Counted from the first letter of the stretch, positions 23,908-32,494 are shown. The stretch is 64,000 nucleotides of DNA from Streptomyces zhihengii (GCF_016919245.1 NZ_JAFEJA010000001.1:5729501-5793500), one strand, 5' to 3'. Numbers and translations are program-made. The notes: generated by a model not told the origin, from the sequence alone.

Positions 23908-23989
23908 GGAACCGCCCGCGCGAGGCGGGGCAGGGGAAGGCACCTCTGCTCCGCCTCGGTGCGGTCGGCGCGAAGCGCTCGGAGTCGTG

Positions 23990-25558
23990 TCAGCCCTCGT
24001 GTCGCTGCCCGGAGTCGGCAGACCGCGCTTCGGACGCGATGAAACGGGAGAAGGCCATGGCGAAGGCCGCCTCCTCGTGGCTGCCGGTTCGGTGCAGGAC
24101 GACCGACAAGGAGTGCCAGAGCAGTGGGTTGTGCGGATTGAGGAAGATGCCCGTCAACAGCTCCTCCCGTGCCGCCTCCGGCTTGTTCTGGTGATCGAGC
24201 GCGATCGCCAGTTCGGCGTACAGGTTCTCCATGTAGGGATGTCGTCGGAGAGTCGAGCGGGCATGCTGTTCGACTTCCGCGTACCGGTGTTCCTCGTGGA
24301 GTCGGTGGATGGTCTCGAAGTCGGCCAGCAGGTCCTCGGCGATGTCCCGCTCTCCGCCCCTGCCGGGGCTTTCCCCGGAGGGTTGTCCGGTCTGCGAGGT
24401 CCGTACGACGGCGGACGGTGCGGTGCCCGGGGCGACCGCGGTCAGCCACGGATGGATCACTCGCCAGCTCAAGTGCTGCCATTGCGGCGGGAATTGCCCT
24501 GCTGGCTCGGAGAAGTAGTGCGCACGCAGTTGCGCGGGGACGAGGAGGCGCTCCTGGTACAGGCGGTCCTGCCAGGCCGTTCCGGCGCGTTGGCGTATCG
24601 CCTGCCCCATCAGGTGGGCGCTGGAGATGCGGGCCTTGGCTGACAGGGTGTCGAAACCGGCTCGGCTGGTCATCAACAGGGCGTGTGCGTCGCAGACGAT
24701 CTCCTCCCACTGCGCCAGCCGGGCCTGGTAGGGCAACGGAATGTTCTCGACGAGTTCGTGGAAGAGGCGGATGACTGCTGTCAGGAGACCGTCGATGTGG
24801 ATCTGGCCGAGAACCCATTGGTCGAGGTCCTGGGCGCCGCGGACCTCCTCCACCCTGCGACTCGCTCGCTGGAAGAGAAGGGTGAGTACCGCCTTGCCTT
24901 CCTTGCCGAGAGGGCTCTCGTCGACCCACTCGAAGTCCGGCACGTCGGTCATCCAGTCGATCTCGTCGGGTGTGGCATGTCTCATGCACCGTTCGACCAG
25001 GGCTTCGCGTGAACCGGCCTGGGAATGCGCCCTCAGCAGTAGGCACGTCGTCTCGGTGACTTCGTCGGCGCCGGCGAATCCTGCCTGGTGGAGATCGAAC
25101 AGATAGGTCACGGTGTCCCTGAGGTCACCCGTGCCGGCCAGTCGCCGGACGGCGCAGGTGAGGAGCCGGCTGAAAAGGCTGCCGGTTGCTCGCTGTTGGA
25201 CGTTGAGCATCAGGGACGTGGCGACATCGGCGGGCAGGACCTCCGGTTCCGCGGGCGTGTATCCCTCGATAGGGGCTCCGCCGGGCCATTCGGCCCGGTT
25301 GTAGCAGAAGGGAATACGTGAATGCGTCGCGAACCGCAGGTCGCAGAACATCGTGAGGGTTTCGAGGAAGCTCTTGATGAAGCCTCCGCGAGTCGATATG
25401 TAGGCCCCGCACATCTCGTCCGTGATGGTCGAACTCGACGTCAGTACACCGAATGCCTGCACCTCTCGGAAGAAGTGGTCCGCGAGCCGGACCAGAGCGG
25501 ATTCTCCCTTCGGTGCGCAGACGAAGAGGTTCTGCTCGTCCGTTGCCGATCCGTTCAT
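23990..25558 (-). CDS. TPR-containing protein of unknown function
   Basis: 522 residues. The start ATG at 25556-25558 overlaps the stop of the upstream gene (ATGA). The N-terminal 400 residues are largely helical with no recognised domain (beginning MNGSATDEQNLFVCAPKGES). The C-terminal 110 residues contain tetratricopeptide-like helices (YAEVEQHARSTLRRHPYMEN, then LYAELAIALDHQNKPEAARE, then WHSLSVVLHRTGSHEEAAFA). It is the second gene of a leftward pair convergent with the DUF4062 gene. Presumably it acts with its partner as a sensor or scaffold. Confidence 0.7.
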   Translation of the reverse strand: MNGSATDEQNLFVCAPKGESALVRLADHFFREVQAFGVLTSSSTITDEMCGAYISTRGGFIKSFLETLTMFCDLRFATHSRIPFCYNRAEWPGGAPIEGYTPAEPEVLPADVATSLMLNVQQRATGSLFSRLLTCAVRRLAGTGDLRDTVTYLFDLHQAGFAGADEVTETTCLLLRAHSQAGSREALVERCMRHATPDEIDWMTDVPDFEWVDESPLGKEGKAVLTLLFQRASRRVEEVRGAQDLDQWVLGQIHIDGLLTAVIRLFHELVENIPLPYQARLAQWEEIVCDAHALLMTSRAGFDTLSAKARISSAHLMGQAIRQRAGTAWQDRLYQERLLVPAQLRAHYFSEPAGQFPPQWQHLSWRVIHPWLTAVAPGTAPSAVVRTSQTGQPSGESPGRGGERDIAEDLLADFETIHRLHEEHRYAEVEQHARSTLRRHPYMENLYAELAIALDHQNKPEAAREELLTGIFLNPHNPLLWHSLSVVLHRTGSHEEAAFAMAFSRFIASEARSADSGQRHEG

Positions 25559-26241
25559 CCGAGGCCCCCGATTGCCGTCACCATGTCCGAACCGCACTGC
25601 GCGGCGTTCTGATGGCTCATGCTCAGCCACGTGCGAAGTGGAGCTCTGCCCGAGGTCTCGTAGGGCATCCGTGCCTCTCGCAGCATGGTGTCGAACGATC
25701 TGCTGAACGTGTCTCGGTTTTGATCGGGCCCCAGTGCGTTTTCCGCCATGGTGAACAGCGACCGTAAGCGACCGCGTACTTCTGACGCGTCGACGAGTCC
25801 TTCGAGACTGGAATACTGTGCGCGGCCCTCGCCGGTGAACCGGTCGACGAAGATGATTCCGGGGAGGGGCGGTGGTGCCTGTGGATGGAAGAGGAGCCGA
25901 GCCGTCTCGTATGCGGGATGTGTGCGTGAGTCGATTTCCACGCCGCCCACCGAGATCGTCGGCCCAGGTGTCTTCAAGGTGGCGTCGTCGGTGTACAGGA
26001 CCAGGATGTGCATCCCGCTGTCGGAGCCGAGGGTGCCTTCCCGTACGTAGTCCGCGACAGGCTCGTCCACTCCGGGGTGGAAGGCGAGGAAGGCGAAGAT
26101 TCCGGGGTGCGCTCTTTCGAGTGCCGCGAGGCTTTCTTCCCGGAACAAGACCTCGAACGACCGCACGTTGCCGGATGCGAAGCCGGTACCGGGTTCGGCT
26201 GTCGCCTGCTCGATCAGAGCGGCGAGAGAGACGGTCTCCAT
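25555..26241 (-). CDS. Unknown protein coupled to the TPR gene
   Basis: 228 residues, unrecognised. The visible structure is alternating alpha/beta: ESLAALERAHPGIFAFLAFHPG, then GMHILVLYTDDATLKTPGPT, then LPGIIFVDRFTGEGRAQYSS, and a helical C-terminus. It begins METVSLAALIEQATAEPG and ends in the ATGA overlap with the TPR gene, so the two are translated together. A GAAAGTTGCTTTC palindrome lies upstream. No catalytic residues can be named. Confidence 0.65.
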   Translation of the reverse strand: METVSLAALIEQATAEPGTGFASGNVRSFEVLFREESLAALERAHPGIFAFLAFHPGVDEPVADYVREGTLGSDSGMHILVLYTDDATLKTPGPTISVGGVEIDSRTHPAYETARLLFHPQAPPPLPGIIFVDRFTGEGRAQYSSLEGLVDASEVRGRLRSLFTMAENALGPDQNRDTFSRSFDTMLREARMPYETSGRAPLRTWLSMSHQNAAQCGSDMVTAIGGLG

Positions 26242-26376
26242 GTGTGCCCTCTCTTTCCGGGGGTGTCGGCCGACCGGCGCGGGCGCAAGGCTTCCGTCCG
26301 GCCGCGGGAGGCGGCGTCGAGCCTCGCGCAGGTCGCCTCATCTGCCCACCCGTCCACCCTTGACCCCCTATGAGGT

Positions 26377-26389
26377 GAAAGTTGCTTTC
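26377..26389. promoter_or_regulatory. GAAAG-TTG-CTTTC palindrome upstream of the two-gene operon
   Basis: A 13-bp dyad with 5-bp arms in the AT-richest part of the 372-bp gap 26242-26613, about 136 bp before the leftward start at 26241 and 225 bp before the rightward start at 26614. Its position between divergent genes suggests an operator. The rest of the gap shows no gene. Confidence 0.35.
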
Positions 26390-26613
26390 CATGTCTGTCC
26401 GTTCCCGCGCCTGGTGCAACCTTCCGCGTGCCACGACGCGGAGACGGGTGCCACCGCTCCGGGGCTTCGTTGCCGGGAGGCGGCAGGCGGGACGGTGTGA
26501 GGGGTGCCTGTATCGGTACGTGATGACGACGGGGTGCGGCGCCTACGTTGTTCAGCGGCAGGTGCGCGGTGGTCCTGGCGATTCGCGTGCGCGGGAGAGG
26601 GGTGGCTGAGGGG

Positions 26614-27117
26614 ATGAACCGCATGGCGAGTACCGCTCCCTGGCAGGAGGAGGCTCCGAAGGTTCTGGCGCCTCGTGTGGCCCTCGTGGTGTCGCTGGTG
26701 ATCGCGGTGTCGATGGGGTTGCTGTCGGGGCTGGTGATGGTGCCGGCGGCGGAGCAGCTGCGCTCGCTGCGGGGCGGGGAGCGGGCGCAGGGGGTGCTGC
26801 ACAAGGGCGGTTCCTGCATGGTGGGCCACTGTCAGGTCGCGTTCGAGGCCGGGGGGCGCACCGTGGTGGCGGATCTGCCCGCGGGCAGCGGTGGGGGCAA
26901 GCACTCCGTGGGTACCCCGGTGACGGTCCGGTACCTGGCGGACGATCCTCGGACGGTCGCCCGGGACGCCGATGTCGGTGGCGGCGGGGCCCTCGTGCTG
27001 GCGTGGGTGTCGGGCGGAGTGGCCCTGCTGTTCCTGGTGTTGGCGGTGGTGACGGGGATCGTCATGGCGCGGCTGCGCCATGACGGTTCCTCGGGTGCGA
27101 GGAGTTCCGGGGCGTGA
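26614..27117 (+). CDS. DUF3592-like membrane protein
   Basis: 167 residues with a membrane helix near residues 20-42 (ALVVSLVIAVSMGLLSGLVMV), an extracytoplasmic beta domain (GERAQGVLHKGGSCMVGHCQVAFEAGGRTVVADLPAG, then VGTPVTVRYLADDPRTVAR) and a second helix near 128-150. The helix/beta/helix layout and the VRYLADDP-x-x-VA phrase match DUF3592. The start at 26614 gives a short N-terminus; an upstream GTG is less likely. Its stop overlaps the next gene. Confidence 0.75.
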   Translation: MNRMASTAPWQEEAPKVLAPRVALVVSLVIAVSMGLLSGLVMVPAAEQLRSLRGGERAQGVLHKGGSCMVGHCQVAFEAGGRTVVADLPAGSGGGKHSVGTPVTVRYLADDPRTVARDADVGGGGALVLAWVSGGVALLFLVLAVVTGIVMARLRHDGSSGARSSGA

Positions 27118-27320
27118 CGTCGGGGGCCGGGCCCGGGTGCCCCGCATGCGAGCGGCCGATGCGGTGCGGCGCCTTCGTGCTGAGCGAGCGCGAGGACGAC
27201 GGCAAGCGCGTCTGCCGGACCGTGTGGGGGTGCCCCGAGGGGCACGTCTGGTGGCTGTGGGCGGACCGCCCGGAGGGGCCGCCGGAGCCCTGCCCGGATC
27301 CCGGACTCATGGGCGAGTGA
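27114..27320 (+). CDS. Small zinc-ribbon protein
   Basis: 68 residues beginning at GTG 27114, overlapping the DUF3592 stop. Two Cys pairs are CPAC near residue 9 and, after a beta hairpin (DGKRVCRTVWGCPEGHVWWLW), a C-x5-C-x3-H group. It probably binds zinc. No family name can be given; cotranscription with the DUF3592 gene is implied by the GTGA overlap. Confidence 0.6.
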   Translation: MTSGAGPGCPACERPMRCGAFVLSEREDDGKRVCRTVWGCPEGHVWWLWADRPEGPPEPCPDPGLMGE

Positions 27321-27333
27321 GCCCGGTCGGAGG

Positions 27334-27753
27334 TCACACCGGCCGGGCGGCGGGTGCCGGGCGCCTCAGGGAGGCGATCGCGAGGGTGGTGAGCGCGGTC
27401 GCGGCGGCACTGCCCAGGGCGACCATGATGACGCCGATCATGTAGAGGCCGCTGGCGTCGTCCGACCAGTCGAGGTACGCGGCGGCGGTCAGGCCGGCGG
27501 TGATGCCGAGCACCGCGCCCGTGACGTGGCGGCGGGCGGCCGCCCAGTACAGCGGCGCCAGCAGGGTCAGCACCAGGCCGATGACCTGCCATGCCCCGTA
27601 CGGGCCGGTCGTCGAGCCGTCCGGGTGCACGTCACGGTGCTGGTCCCAGCCCAGCCACGCGGCCCACAGCGCGGCGGACGTCAGGGCGAGGATCAGGGTC
27701 GCCACGGCTTCGGGGAGTCGTTCGGGGGTTCGATGGGGGAGTCGGTTCGCCAT
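27334..27753 (-). CDS. Small four-helix membrane protein
   Basis: 139 residues with four hydrophobic segments: VATLILALTSAALWAAWLGW, WQVIGLVLTLLAPLYWAAA, HVTGAVLGITAGLTAAAY, and MIGVIMVALGSAAATALTTL. A loop between helices 1 and 2 has a TGPYGAWQ motif. No family is assigned. It is convergent with the zinc-ribbon gene, only 13 bp apart. The start at 27751-27753 is preferred to upstream in-frame codons because MANRLPHR begins just before helix 1. Confidence 0.65.
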   Translation of the reverse strand: MANRLPHRTPERLPEAVATLILALTSAALWAAWLGWDQHRDVHPDGSTTGPYGAWQVIGLVLTLLAPLYWAAARRHVTGAVLGITAGLTAAAYLDWSDDASGLYMIGVIMVALGSAAATALTTLAIASLRRPAPAARPV

Positions 27754-27893
27754 GGCTCCAGCGTCGCGGCGCACCCCCGGCGGCGGACAGGGCGCGGGTA
27801 CTCAACCGGGGGTGAGTAGGGCGGGCAGGGGTGCGGAGCCCGTCGGCCCTTCGGGGGAGAAGGCGGCGGGGCCCGTGGGCGGTGTGCCGGGCG

Positions 27894-28103
27894 GGGCATC
27901 CCTTCGGGACGCACGACGGATACAACCTGTGGGAGGCCCCGGACAACGTGTCCATGCCGGCGGTCGCGCCGGCGATCAGCGGCGGCGGGGCGCTGCGGTC
28001 GTTCGGGACGACCGTGCTGCTGAGCGCCGACGAGACGATCGAGGCCCTGCGGAAGGCCGAGGCCATCCGCTACCGGCCCCCCGGCGCGTCGACCACCGGC
28101 TGC
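27894..28103 (+). pseudogene. GYD-domain protein remnant
   Basis: One frame reads FGTHDGYNLWEAPDNVSMPA, then VAPAISGGGALRSFGTTVLL, then SADETIEALRKAEAIRYRPPG, which matches the C-terminal two thirds of small GYD-domain proteins (F/YGxxDGYxLxEAPDN, then a-x-GGA-x-R-S-x-TT-x-L-x-xxETxEALR-A). The N-terminal strand and a start with ribosome binding site are missing, and there is no stop codon before the frame runs into the next gene. It is therefore a truncated relic in the 512-bp gap 27754-28265. Confidence 0.6.
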
Positions 28104-28265
28104 CCGCGCCTGGCCGGTGAGCAACCGGCTGCCCGCCCCGGCGTGGGGCGGGCGCGGTGGGGCGGGCGGCTGGGCGGGAGAAGTTGTCTATTTAATGAAA
28201 CTGGTCGGTATCAGGCGGCGTATCCGTTACGGTCGGCTTCCTTCGCACGATCCTTTGGGGGCCGT

Positions 28266-28802
28266 ATGTCGTACAACCCGCCGTCCCAGCCGCCGCCTTG
28301 GGGTGCTCCGCCGCCCGCCGGGCCCGGGGGCGTGCCGACCGTGCCGCCGGCCCCGGAGCGGCCGAAATGGGCGCGGAAGCGGGTCGTGATCCCGGCCGCG
28401 TTCGCGGTGTTCTTCATCGGCATCGTCGCCGGGTCCGGGTCCGACGGAGGCGCGGCGACCGACAACGCGGCGAGCAGCGCCGCGGCGCCCGCGCCGACGG
28501 TGACCGCGACCGTCACGGCCACCGCGACCGCCGCCGCGCCGGAGCCGGCCGCGACGAAGACGGTGACCGCCGCGCCGGAGCCCGCGCCGACGGTGACGAA
28601 GACGCGGACCGTGCGCGTCACGGTCGCGCCCGACGGAGGCGGCGGGGGCGACGACGACGGCGGGGGTTCGGGCTCCGGCGGCGCCGTCTCGTACGGGAAC
28701 TGCTCCGATGTGCGGGCCGCCGGGGCCGATCCGATCCGGGCGGGGGAGCCGGGCTACGGCAGGCACCTGGACCGCGACGGCGACGGGGTCGGCTGCGAGT
28801 AG
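28266..28802 (+). CDS. Excalibur-domain membrane protein
   Basis: 178 residues. A Pro-rich cytoplasmic N-terminus (MSYNPPSQPPPWGAPPPAG) precedes one membrane helix (VVIPAAFAVFFIGIVAG, about 41-57). An Ala/Thr/Pro linker of about 85 residues follows, then a C-terminal Excalibur calcium-binding domain: YGNCSDVRAAGADPIRAGEPG, then Y-x-x-HLDRDGDGVGCE. The DxDxDG loop is intact. The family is extracellular in actinobacteria and often linked to nucleases. A more AT-rich stretch before the gene (near 28182-28200) may be its promoter. Confidence 0.85.
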   Translation: MSYNPPSQPPPWGAPPPAGPGGVPTVPPAPERPKWARKRVVIPAAFAVFFIGIVAGSGSDGGAATDNAASSAAAPAPTVTATVTATATAAAPEPAATKTVTAAPEPAPTVTKTRTVRVTVAPDGGGGGDDDGGGSGSGGAVSYGNCSDVRAAGADPIRAGEPGYGRHLDRDGDGVGCE

Positions 28803-28952
28803 CGCGCCTCCGGCGCGGCGGGTGCGTTCGGGCGAGCCGGCCGGGCAGCGCGTCCGGAGTGGTTCCCGGGCCGTCGCGGCGGGGGGTGGGCTCAGGCGAG
28901 CCGGCCGGCCAGCGCGTCCGGCGCCGTTCCCGGGCCGTCGCGGCGGGTGGGC

Positions 28953-29684
28953 TCAGGCGAGCCAGTCGATGTAGCGGGTGGCCGCGATGTGGGCGCCGTC
29001 GGGGGTGGTGAGGACGTCGCCGGCGACGGCGGCGAACATGCCCGCGGAGTCGTCGGTGACGACGGACCGCTGGTCGCCCTTGGCGGTGAGCGTGAGCCGG
29101 CCGAGGTCGTCGAGGGGGTAGACGTCCGGACCTCCGACGTTGAGGACGCCGTTCAGCGGGGCGCCCACGGCGACCTCGGTGACGGCGGCGGCGACGTCCG
29201 CGGCGGCGATCGGCTGGATCGGCGTACGCGGCAGCCGCACGGTGTCGCCGTCGGCGGTCCAGGACAGGACGGCGTCGACGAACTCCATGAACTGCGTGGC
29301 GCGGACGATCGAGTACGGGACCGGGCCCGCCTTGAGCAGGTCCTCCTGGAGCACCTTCGCCCGGTAGTAGTCGAGGTCGGGGACCTGGTCCACGCCGACG
29401 ATGGACAGGACGACGGCATGCCCGACGCCCGCCCGCGCGCTCGCGTCCAGGAGGTTCTCCATCGAGGTGCGGAAGAACGCGGGGGACGCGTCGTCGAAGG
29501 TGGGGGAGTTGGTGAGGTTGACGACGACGTCGGCACCGGCGACGGCCTCCGCCACTCCCGCGCCGCTGATGAGGTCCACGCCGGTGGACGGGGAGTGGGG
29601 AACGGCGTCGTGGCCGGCGGCTGCGAGGTTCTTCACGACCTGCGACCCGATGAGCCCGGTGCCACCGAGGACGGCGAACTTCAT
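28953..29684 (-). CDS. NAD(P)-binding NmrA/SDR-like oxidoreductase
   Basis: 243 residues. Rossmann motif MKFAVLGGTGLIGSQVV (GGTGxIG) at the N-terminus, then DVVVNLTN, a conserved VGHAVVLSIVGVDQVP followed by YYRAKVLQEDLL (Y-x3-K of the extended SDR class), and YSIVRATQFMEF. The pattern is that of NmrA-like/atypical SDR proteins that reduce or sense NAD(P)H. It is divergent from the Rrf2 regulator with an operator-like dyad between them and is the probable target of that regulator. Confidence 0.88.
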   Translation of the reverse strand: MKFAVLGGTGLIGSQVVKNLAAAGHDAVPHSPSTGVDLISGAGVAEAVAGADVVVNLTNSPTFDDASPAFFRTSMENLLDASARAGVGHAVVLSIVGVDQVPDLDYYRAKVLQEDLLKAGPVPYSIVRATQFMEFVDAVLSWTADGDTVRLPRTPIQPIAAADVAAAVTEVAVGAPLNGVLNVGGPDVYPLDDLGRLTLTAKGDQRSVVTDDSAGMFAAVAGDVLTTPDGAHIAATRYIDWLA

Positions 29685-29792
29685 GGCATGCCTCTTCTCT
29701 GGAGTGTGAGAGCTTCTCCGGTGCGGTAAGTCCGTTACGGGACCTTTTGGGGCCCTGTCTGCCACCGTACGCGCAAACCCGGACACCTTCTA

Positions 29793-29810
29793 TCCGGGAT
29801 ATTACTCGGA
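29793..29810. promoter_or_regulatory. Rrf2-type operator candidate
   Basis: TCCGGGATATTACTCGGA is an imperfect 18-bp dyad (outer TCCG/CGGA arms, AT-rich centre) midway between the divergent SDR (start 29684) and Rrf2 (start 29854) genes. Such dyads are usual targets of Rrf2-family proteins. A second partial half-site, GATGTCCGAG, follows. Confidence 0.5.
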
Positions 29811-29853
29811 CACGTGATGTCCGAGTCAAGGGCGGCGCGGGTAGAGTGGGCGC

Positions 29854-30339
29854 GTGAAGATGTCCGGCGGGGTGGAGTGGGCCCTGCACTGCGCGGTGGT
29901 GCTGACCTCGGTGGAGGAGCCGGTACCGGCCGCGCGCCTCGCCCAGCTCCACGACGTCTCGCCCACCTACCTCGCGAAGCAGCTCCAGGCGCTGTCGCGC
30001 GCCGGGCTGATCCGGTCGGTGCAGGGCAAGGCGGGCGGCTACGTGCTGACCAGGCCGCCCGCCTCGATCACGGTCCACGACATCGTCGAGGCCATCGACG
30101 GCCCGGCCCCGGCCTTCGTCTGCACGGAGATCCGGCAGCGCGGCCCCATGGCCACCACGCCGGAGGCCTGCACCGCGCCGTGCGCCATCTCCCGGGCCAT
30201 GGCCGCCGCCGAGGACGCCTGGCGCGCCTCGCTGCGGGCCGTGACCGTCGCCGACCTCGCCCGCGACGTCGAGTCCGACTACGGGTCGGGTGCGCTGGCC
30301 GGCATCGCCACCTGGCTGAACACCTCCCCGGAGGGGTAG
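29854..30339 (+). CDS. Rrf2-family transcriptional regulator
   Basis: 161 residues. The N-terminal winged helix reads VEWALHCAVVLTSVEEPVPA, then RLAQLHDVSPTYLAKQLQAL, then LIRSVQGKAGGYVLTRPPASITVHDIVEAIDG, diagnostic of Rrf2. The C-terminal half has two cysteines (FVCTE, EACTAPCAIS gives C-x3-C) in the region where other Rrf2 proteins bind an iron-sulphur cluster, so redox or NO sensing is possible. The start is a GTG at 29854. It is divergent from the oxidoreductase gene it presumably represses. Confidence 0.9.
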   Translation: MKMSGGVEWALHCAVVLTSVEEPVPAARLAQLHDVSPTYLAKQLQALSRAGLIRSVQGKAGGYVLTRPPASITVHDIVEAIDGPAPAFVCTEIRQRGPMATTPEACTAPCAISRAMAAAEDAWRASLRAVTVADLARDVESDYGSGALAGIATWLNTSPEG

Positions 30340-30399
30340 GGCCCGGCCCGGCCCGGCTTGTGGCGGGGGCGTGTCGGTGGTGCGTGTCATGATCGGGTC

Positions 30400-30951
30400 A
30401 TGCTGCTCTCGCGTGGTGCCGCCGCCGCACTCTCCGTCGTCCTGCTGAGCCTCGCGGCGGCGGGCTGCGCCGACCCCGCGTCGGACCCCCGTACGGCGGG
30501 GGCCGGACCGGCGGCGTCCCGGGACGGGGCGCAGGGGTACTGCCCGCTCCCCGAGGAGCAGCGGGCGACGCCCACCCCCTGCATCACCTTCGACTGGAAC
30601 CAGCGGGTGAAGGAGAACCACGCCTACCGCGAGCCGATGGCGATCACCGAGGAGCAACGGGCCGCCGCGGCGCCCCGTGCGGAGGCGCTCGGCGCGGCCC
30701 TGAAGCGCCTCGCGGCCACCGGGACCACCGAGGACGGCCTGCGTGCGGCGGTCGGGGATGCGCTGGGGCTTCCCGCCGAGAGCATCGAGGTGCGGGGCGG
30801 CGGTTACGACCCGCTGCGCGAAGTCGTGGTCGGCGGGGGCGAGGGCAAGGTGTGCGTCAACGGGGGCGTCGACGCGGCGGGCGCGGCCTCGGCCGAGGTC
30901 GTCGGACGCACCAACGACGGTACGTGCCTGCCCGGGCTCGGCGGGCACTGA
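30400..30951 (+). CDS. Small lipoprotein
   Basis: 183 residues. Signal peptide MLLSRGAAAALSVVLLSLAA with lipobox AAGC (Cys at about 23), then a low-complexity linker (DPASDPRTAGAGPAASRDG) and a globular part (CPLPEEQRATPTPCITFDWN, then a helical region and GKVCVNGGVDAAG...NDGTCLPG). Four cysteines could form two disulphides outside the cell. No family is recognised. The ATG follows a short GATCGGGTC leader with no strong ribosome binding site. Confidence 0.7.
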   Translation: MLLSRGAAAALSVVLLSLAAAGCADPASDPRTAGAGPAASRDGAQGYCPLPEEQRATPTPCITFDWNQRVKENHAYREPMAITEEQRAAAAPRAEALGAALKRLAATGTTEDGLRAAVGDALGLPAESIEVRGGGYDPLREVVVGGGEGKVCVNGGVDAAGAASAEVVGRTNDGTCLPGLGGH

Positions 30952-31240
30952 GGACGGGGCGGCCCGGGAGGCGTGCGCCCAGGGGGCCGGCCCGGTGCGG
31001 GGAGCCGCAGGCGCGGGGGGCCGGGCTGCGGTGCGGGTGCGGGTGCGGAGGGCCGGCCCGGGGAGCTGTGGGCGCGGGGGGTCAGGCTCCGTTGAGGTGC
31101 CGGTGGCACGGGCGGTGTGCGGGCGCGGCGGAGATCGCGTTCCGGTTCTGCTTCGTCGACCGAACGGTCACAGAACGGGAGTTGTCACCGCCCCCGGTTA
31201 CAGTCGAGGTGACCGACGACATCGAACCGGTGGGGAATCC

Positions 31241-31606
31241 ATGGCACTCTTCGGGAACGCGCACACCGTCAACCCGGGCCAGGCGCAGCAGGACTACGCG
31301 CGGCTGCTCGGCCACGGGGAGCAGGTGCAGGCCGCGTACCAGCTGATCCGGGACACCATCATCTTCACCGACCGGCGGCTGCTGCTGGTCGACAAGCAGG
31401 GGATCACCGGCCGCAAGACGGAGTACCACTCGATTCCCTACCGCAGCATCACCCACTTCGCGGTGGAGACGGCCGGGACGTTCGATCTCGACGCCGAGCT
31501 GAAGATCTGGATATCCGGCATGCCCGCGCCCGTCGAGAAGACCTTCACCAAGGGCGTCGACATCTACGAAGTGCAGGGCATCCTGACGCAGTTCGTGGCG
31601 CGCTGA
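31241..31606 (+). CDS. Bacterial PH-domain protein
   Basis: 121 residues: the whole protein is a single bacterial PH (bPH/DUF) fold. Features are ARLLGHGEQVQAAYQLIRDTIIFTDRRLLLVDKQGITGRK, then SIPYRSITHFAVETAG and ELKIWISGMPAPVEKTFTKG, ending VQGILTQFVAR. The phrase IIFTDRRLLLVDKQG is diagnostic. Members probably bind membranes or protein partners. It is preceded by a gap of about 290 bp that contains a plausible promoter (CGGTTACAGTCGAGGTGACC near 31196-31215). Confidence 0.85.
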   Translation: MALFGNAHTVNPGQAQQDYARLLGHGEQVQAAYQLIRDTIIFTDRRLLLVDKQGITGRKTEYHSIPYRSITHFAVETAGTFDLDAELKIWISGMPAPVEKTFTKGVDIYEVQGILTQFVAR

Positions 31607-31675
31607 GCCGCGCGGCGGTGCGTGCTCCCGGCGCCCCCCCGTGGCCGCCGCCCGGGTGGGCGGCGGCCCCCGGTG

Positions 31676-32494
31676 CTACGCCTTGCGGCCCACGGCGCCG
31701 TAGGCGTCGACCGCCGGGCCGTCGTACGGGGCGTCGGCCTCCGGACGCCATTCGGTGACCGGCACCACGCCCGGCTCGACGAGCTCCAGGCCGTCGAAGA
31801 AGCCGGCGATGTGGTCCACCGGGCGCACGTGGTAGGGGATCGCGCCGCTCTGGTTGTACGCGTCGGAGGCGGCGATCATGCCGTCGCTGGTGGCGGTGGA
31901 GTCGCTGATCACCAGGTAGCTGCCCGCCGGCAGGCCCGCCATCAGACGCGAGACCAGGCCCTTGGCCTCCTCGTGGTCGGCCACGTGGCCGAGGGTGTTG
32001 AGGATGATCAGGGCGATCGGCTGCGAGAAGTCCAGGGTGTCCGCCGCGGCCTTCAGGATGTCCTCGGGCGCGTAGAGGTTGGCGTCCAGGTACGCCGTCC
32101 TGCCCTCGGGCGTGCTCGTCAGCAGCGCACGCGCGTGGGCGAGCACCATCGGGTCGTTGTCGACGTACACGATGCGCGAGTCCGGGGCCGTGCGCTGCGC
32201 CACCTCGTGGGTGTTGTCGGCGGTGGGCAGCCCCGTGCCGATGTCCAGGAACTGGCGTACGCCCTGCTCGCCCGCCAGGTGGCGGACGACCCGGCCGAGG
32301 AACTGGCGGCTGGTGCGGGCGACGTCGACGAGACCGGGGAAGATGTCCTTGATCTGCTCACCGGTGTCGCGGTCGACCTGGTAGTTGTCCTTGCCGCCCA
32401 CGAAGTAGTTCCAGAAGCGGGCCGAGTGCGGCTTGCTCGTGTCTATGCGGGCACGAATGTCGGCGGCGGCAAGCTGGGGGTCGGTGTCTGACAC
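31676..32494 (-). CDS. SAM-dependent methyltransferase (DUF574-like)
   Basis: 272 residues. The N-terminal signature IDTSKPHSARFWNYFVGGKDNYQVDR is the hallmark of the DUF574 family of streptomycete methyltransferases. The SAM-binding motif is FLDIGTGLPTADNTHEVAQ, followed by RIVYVDNDPMVLAHARALL (acidic end of beta 2) and a C-terminal PVDHIAGFFDGLELVEPGVVPVTEWRP. The GTG at 32492-32494 has GGAGA 6 bp upstream. Substrates of this large family are mostly unknown. Confidence 0.9.
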   Translation of the reverse strand: MSDTDPQLAAADIRARIDTSKPHSARFWNYFVGGKDNYQVDRDTGEQIKDIFPGLVDVARTSRQFLGRVVRHLAGEQGVRQFLDIGTGLPTADNTHEVAQRTAPDSRIVYVDNDPMVLAHARALLTSTPEGRTAYLDANLYAPEDILKAAADTLDFSQPIALIILNTLGHVADHEEAKGLVSRLMAGLPAGSYLVISDSTATSDGMIAASDAYNQSGAIPYHVRPVDHIAGFFDGLELVEPGVVPVTEWRPEADAPYDGPAVDAYGAVGRKA

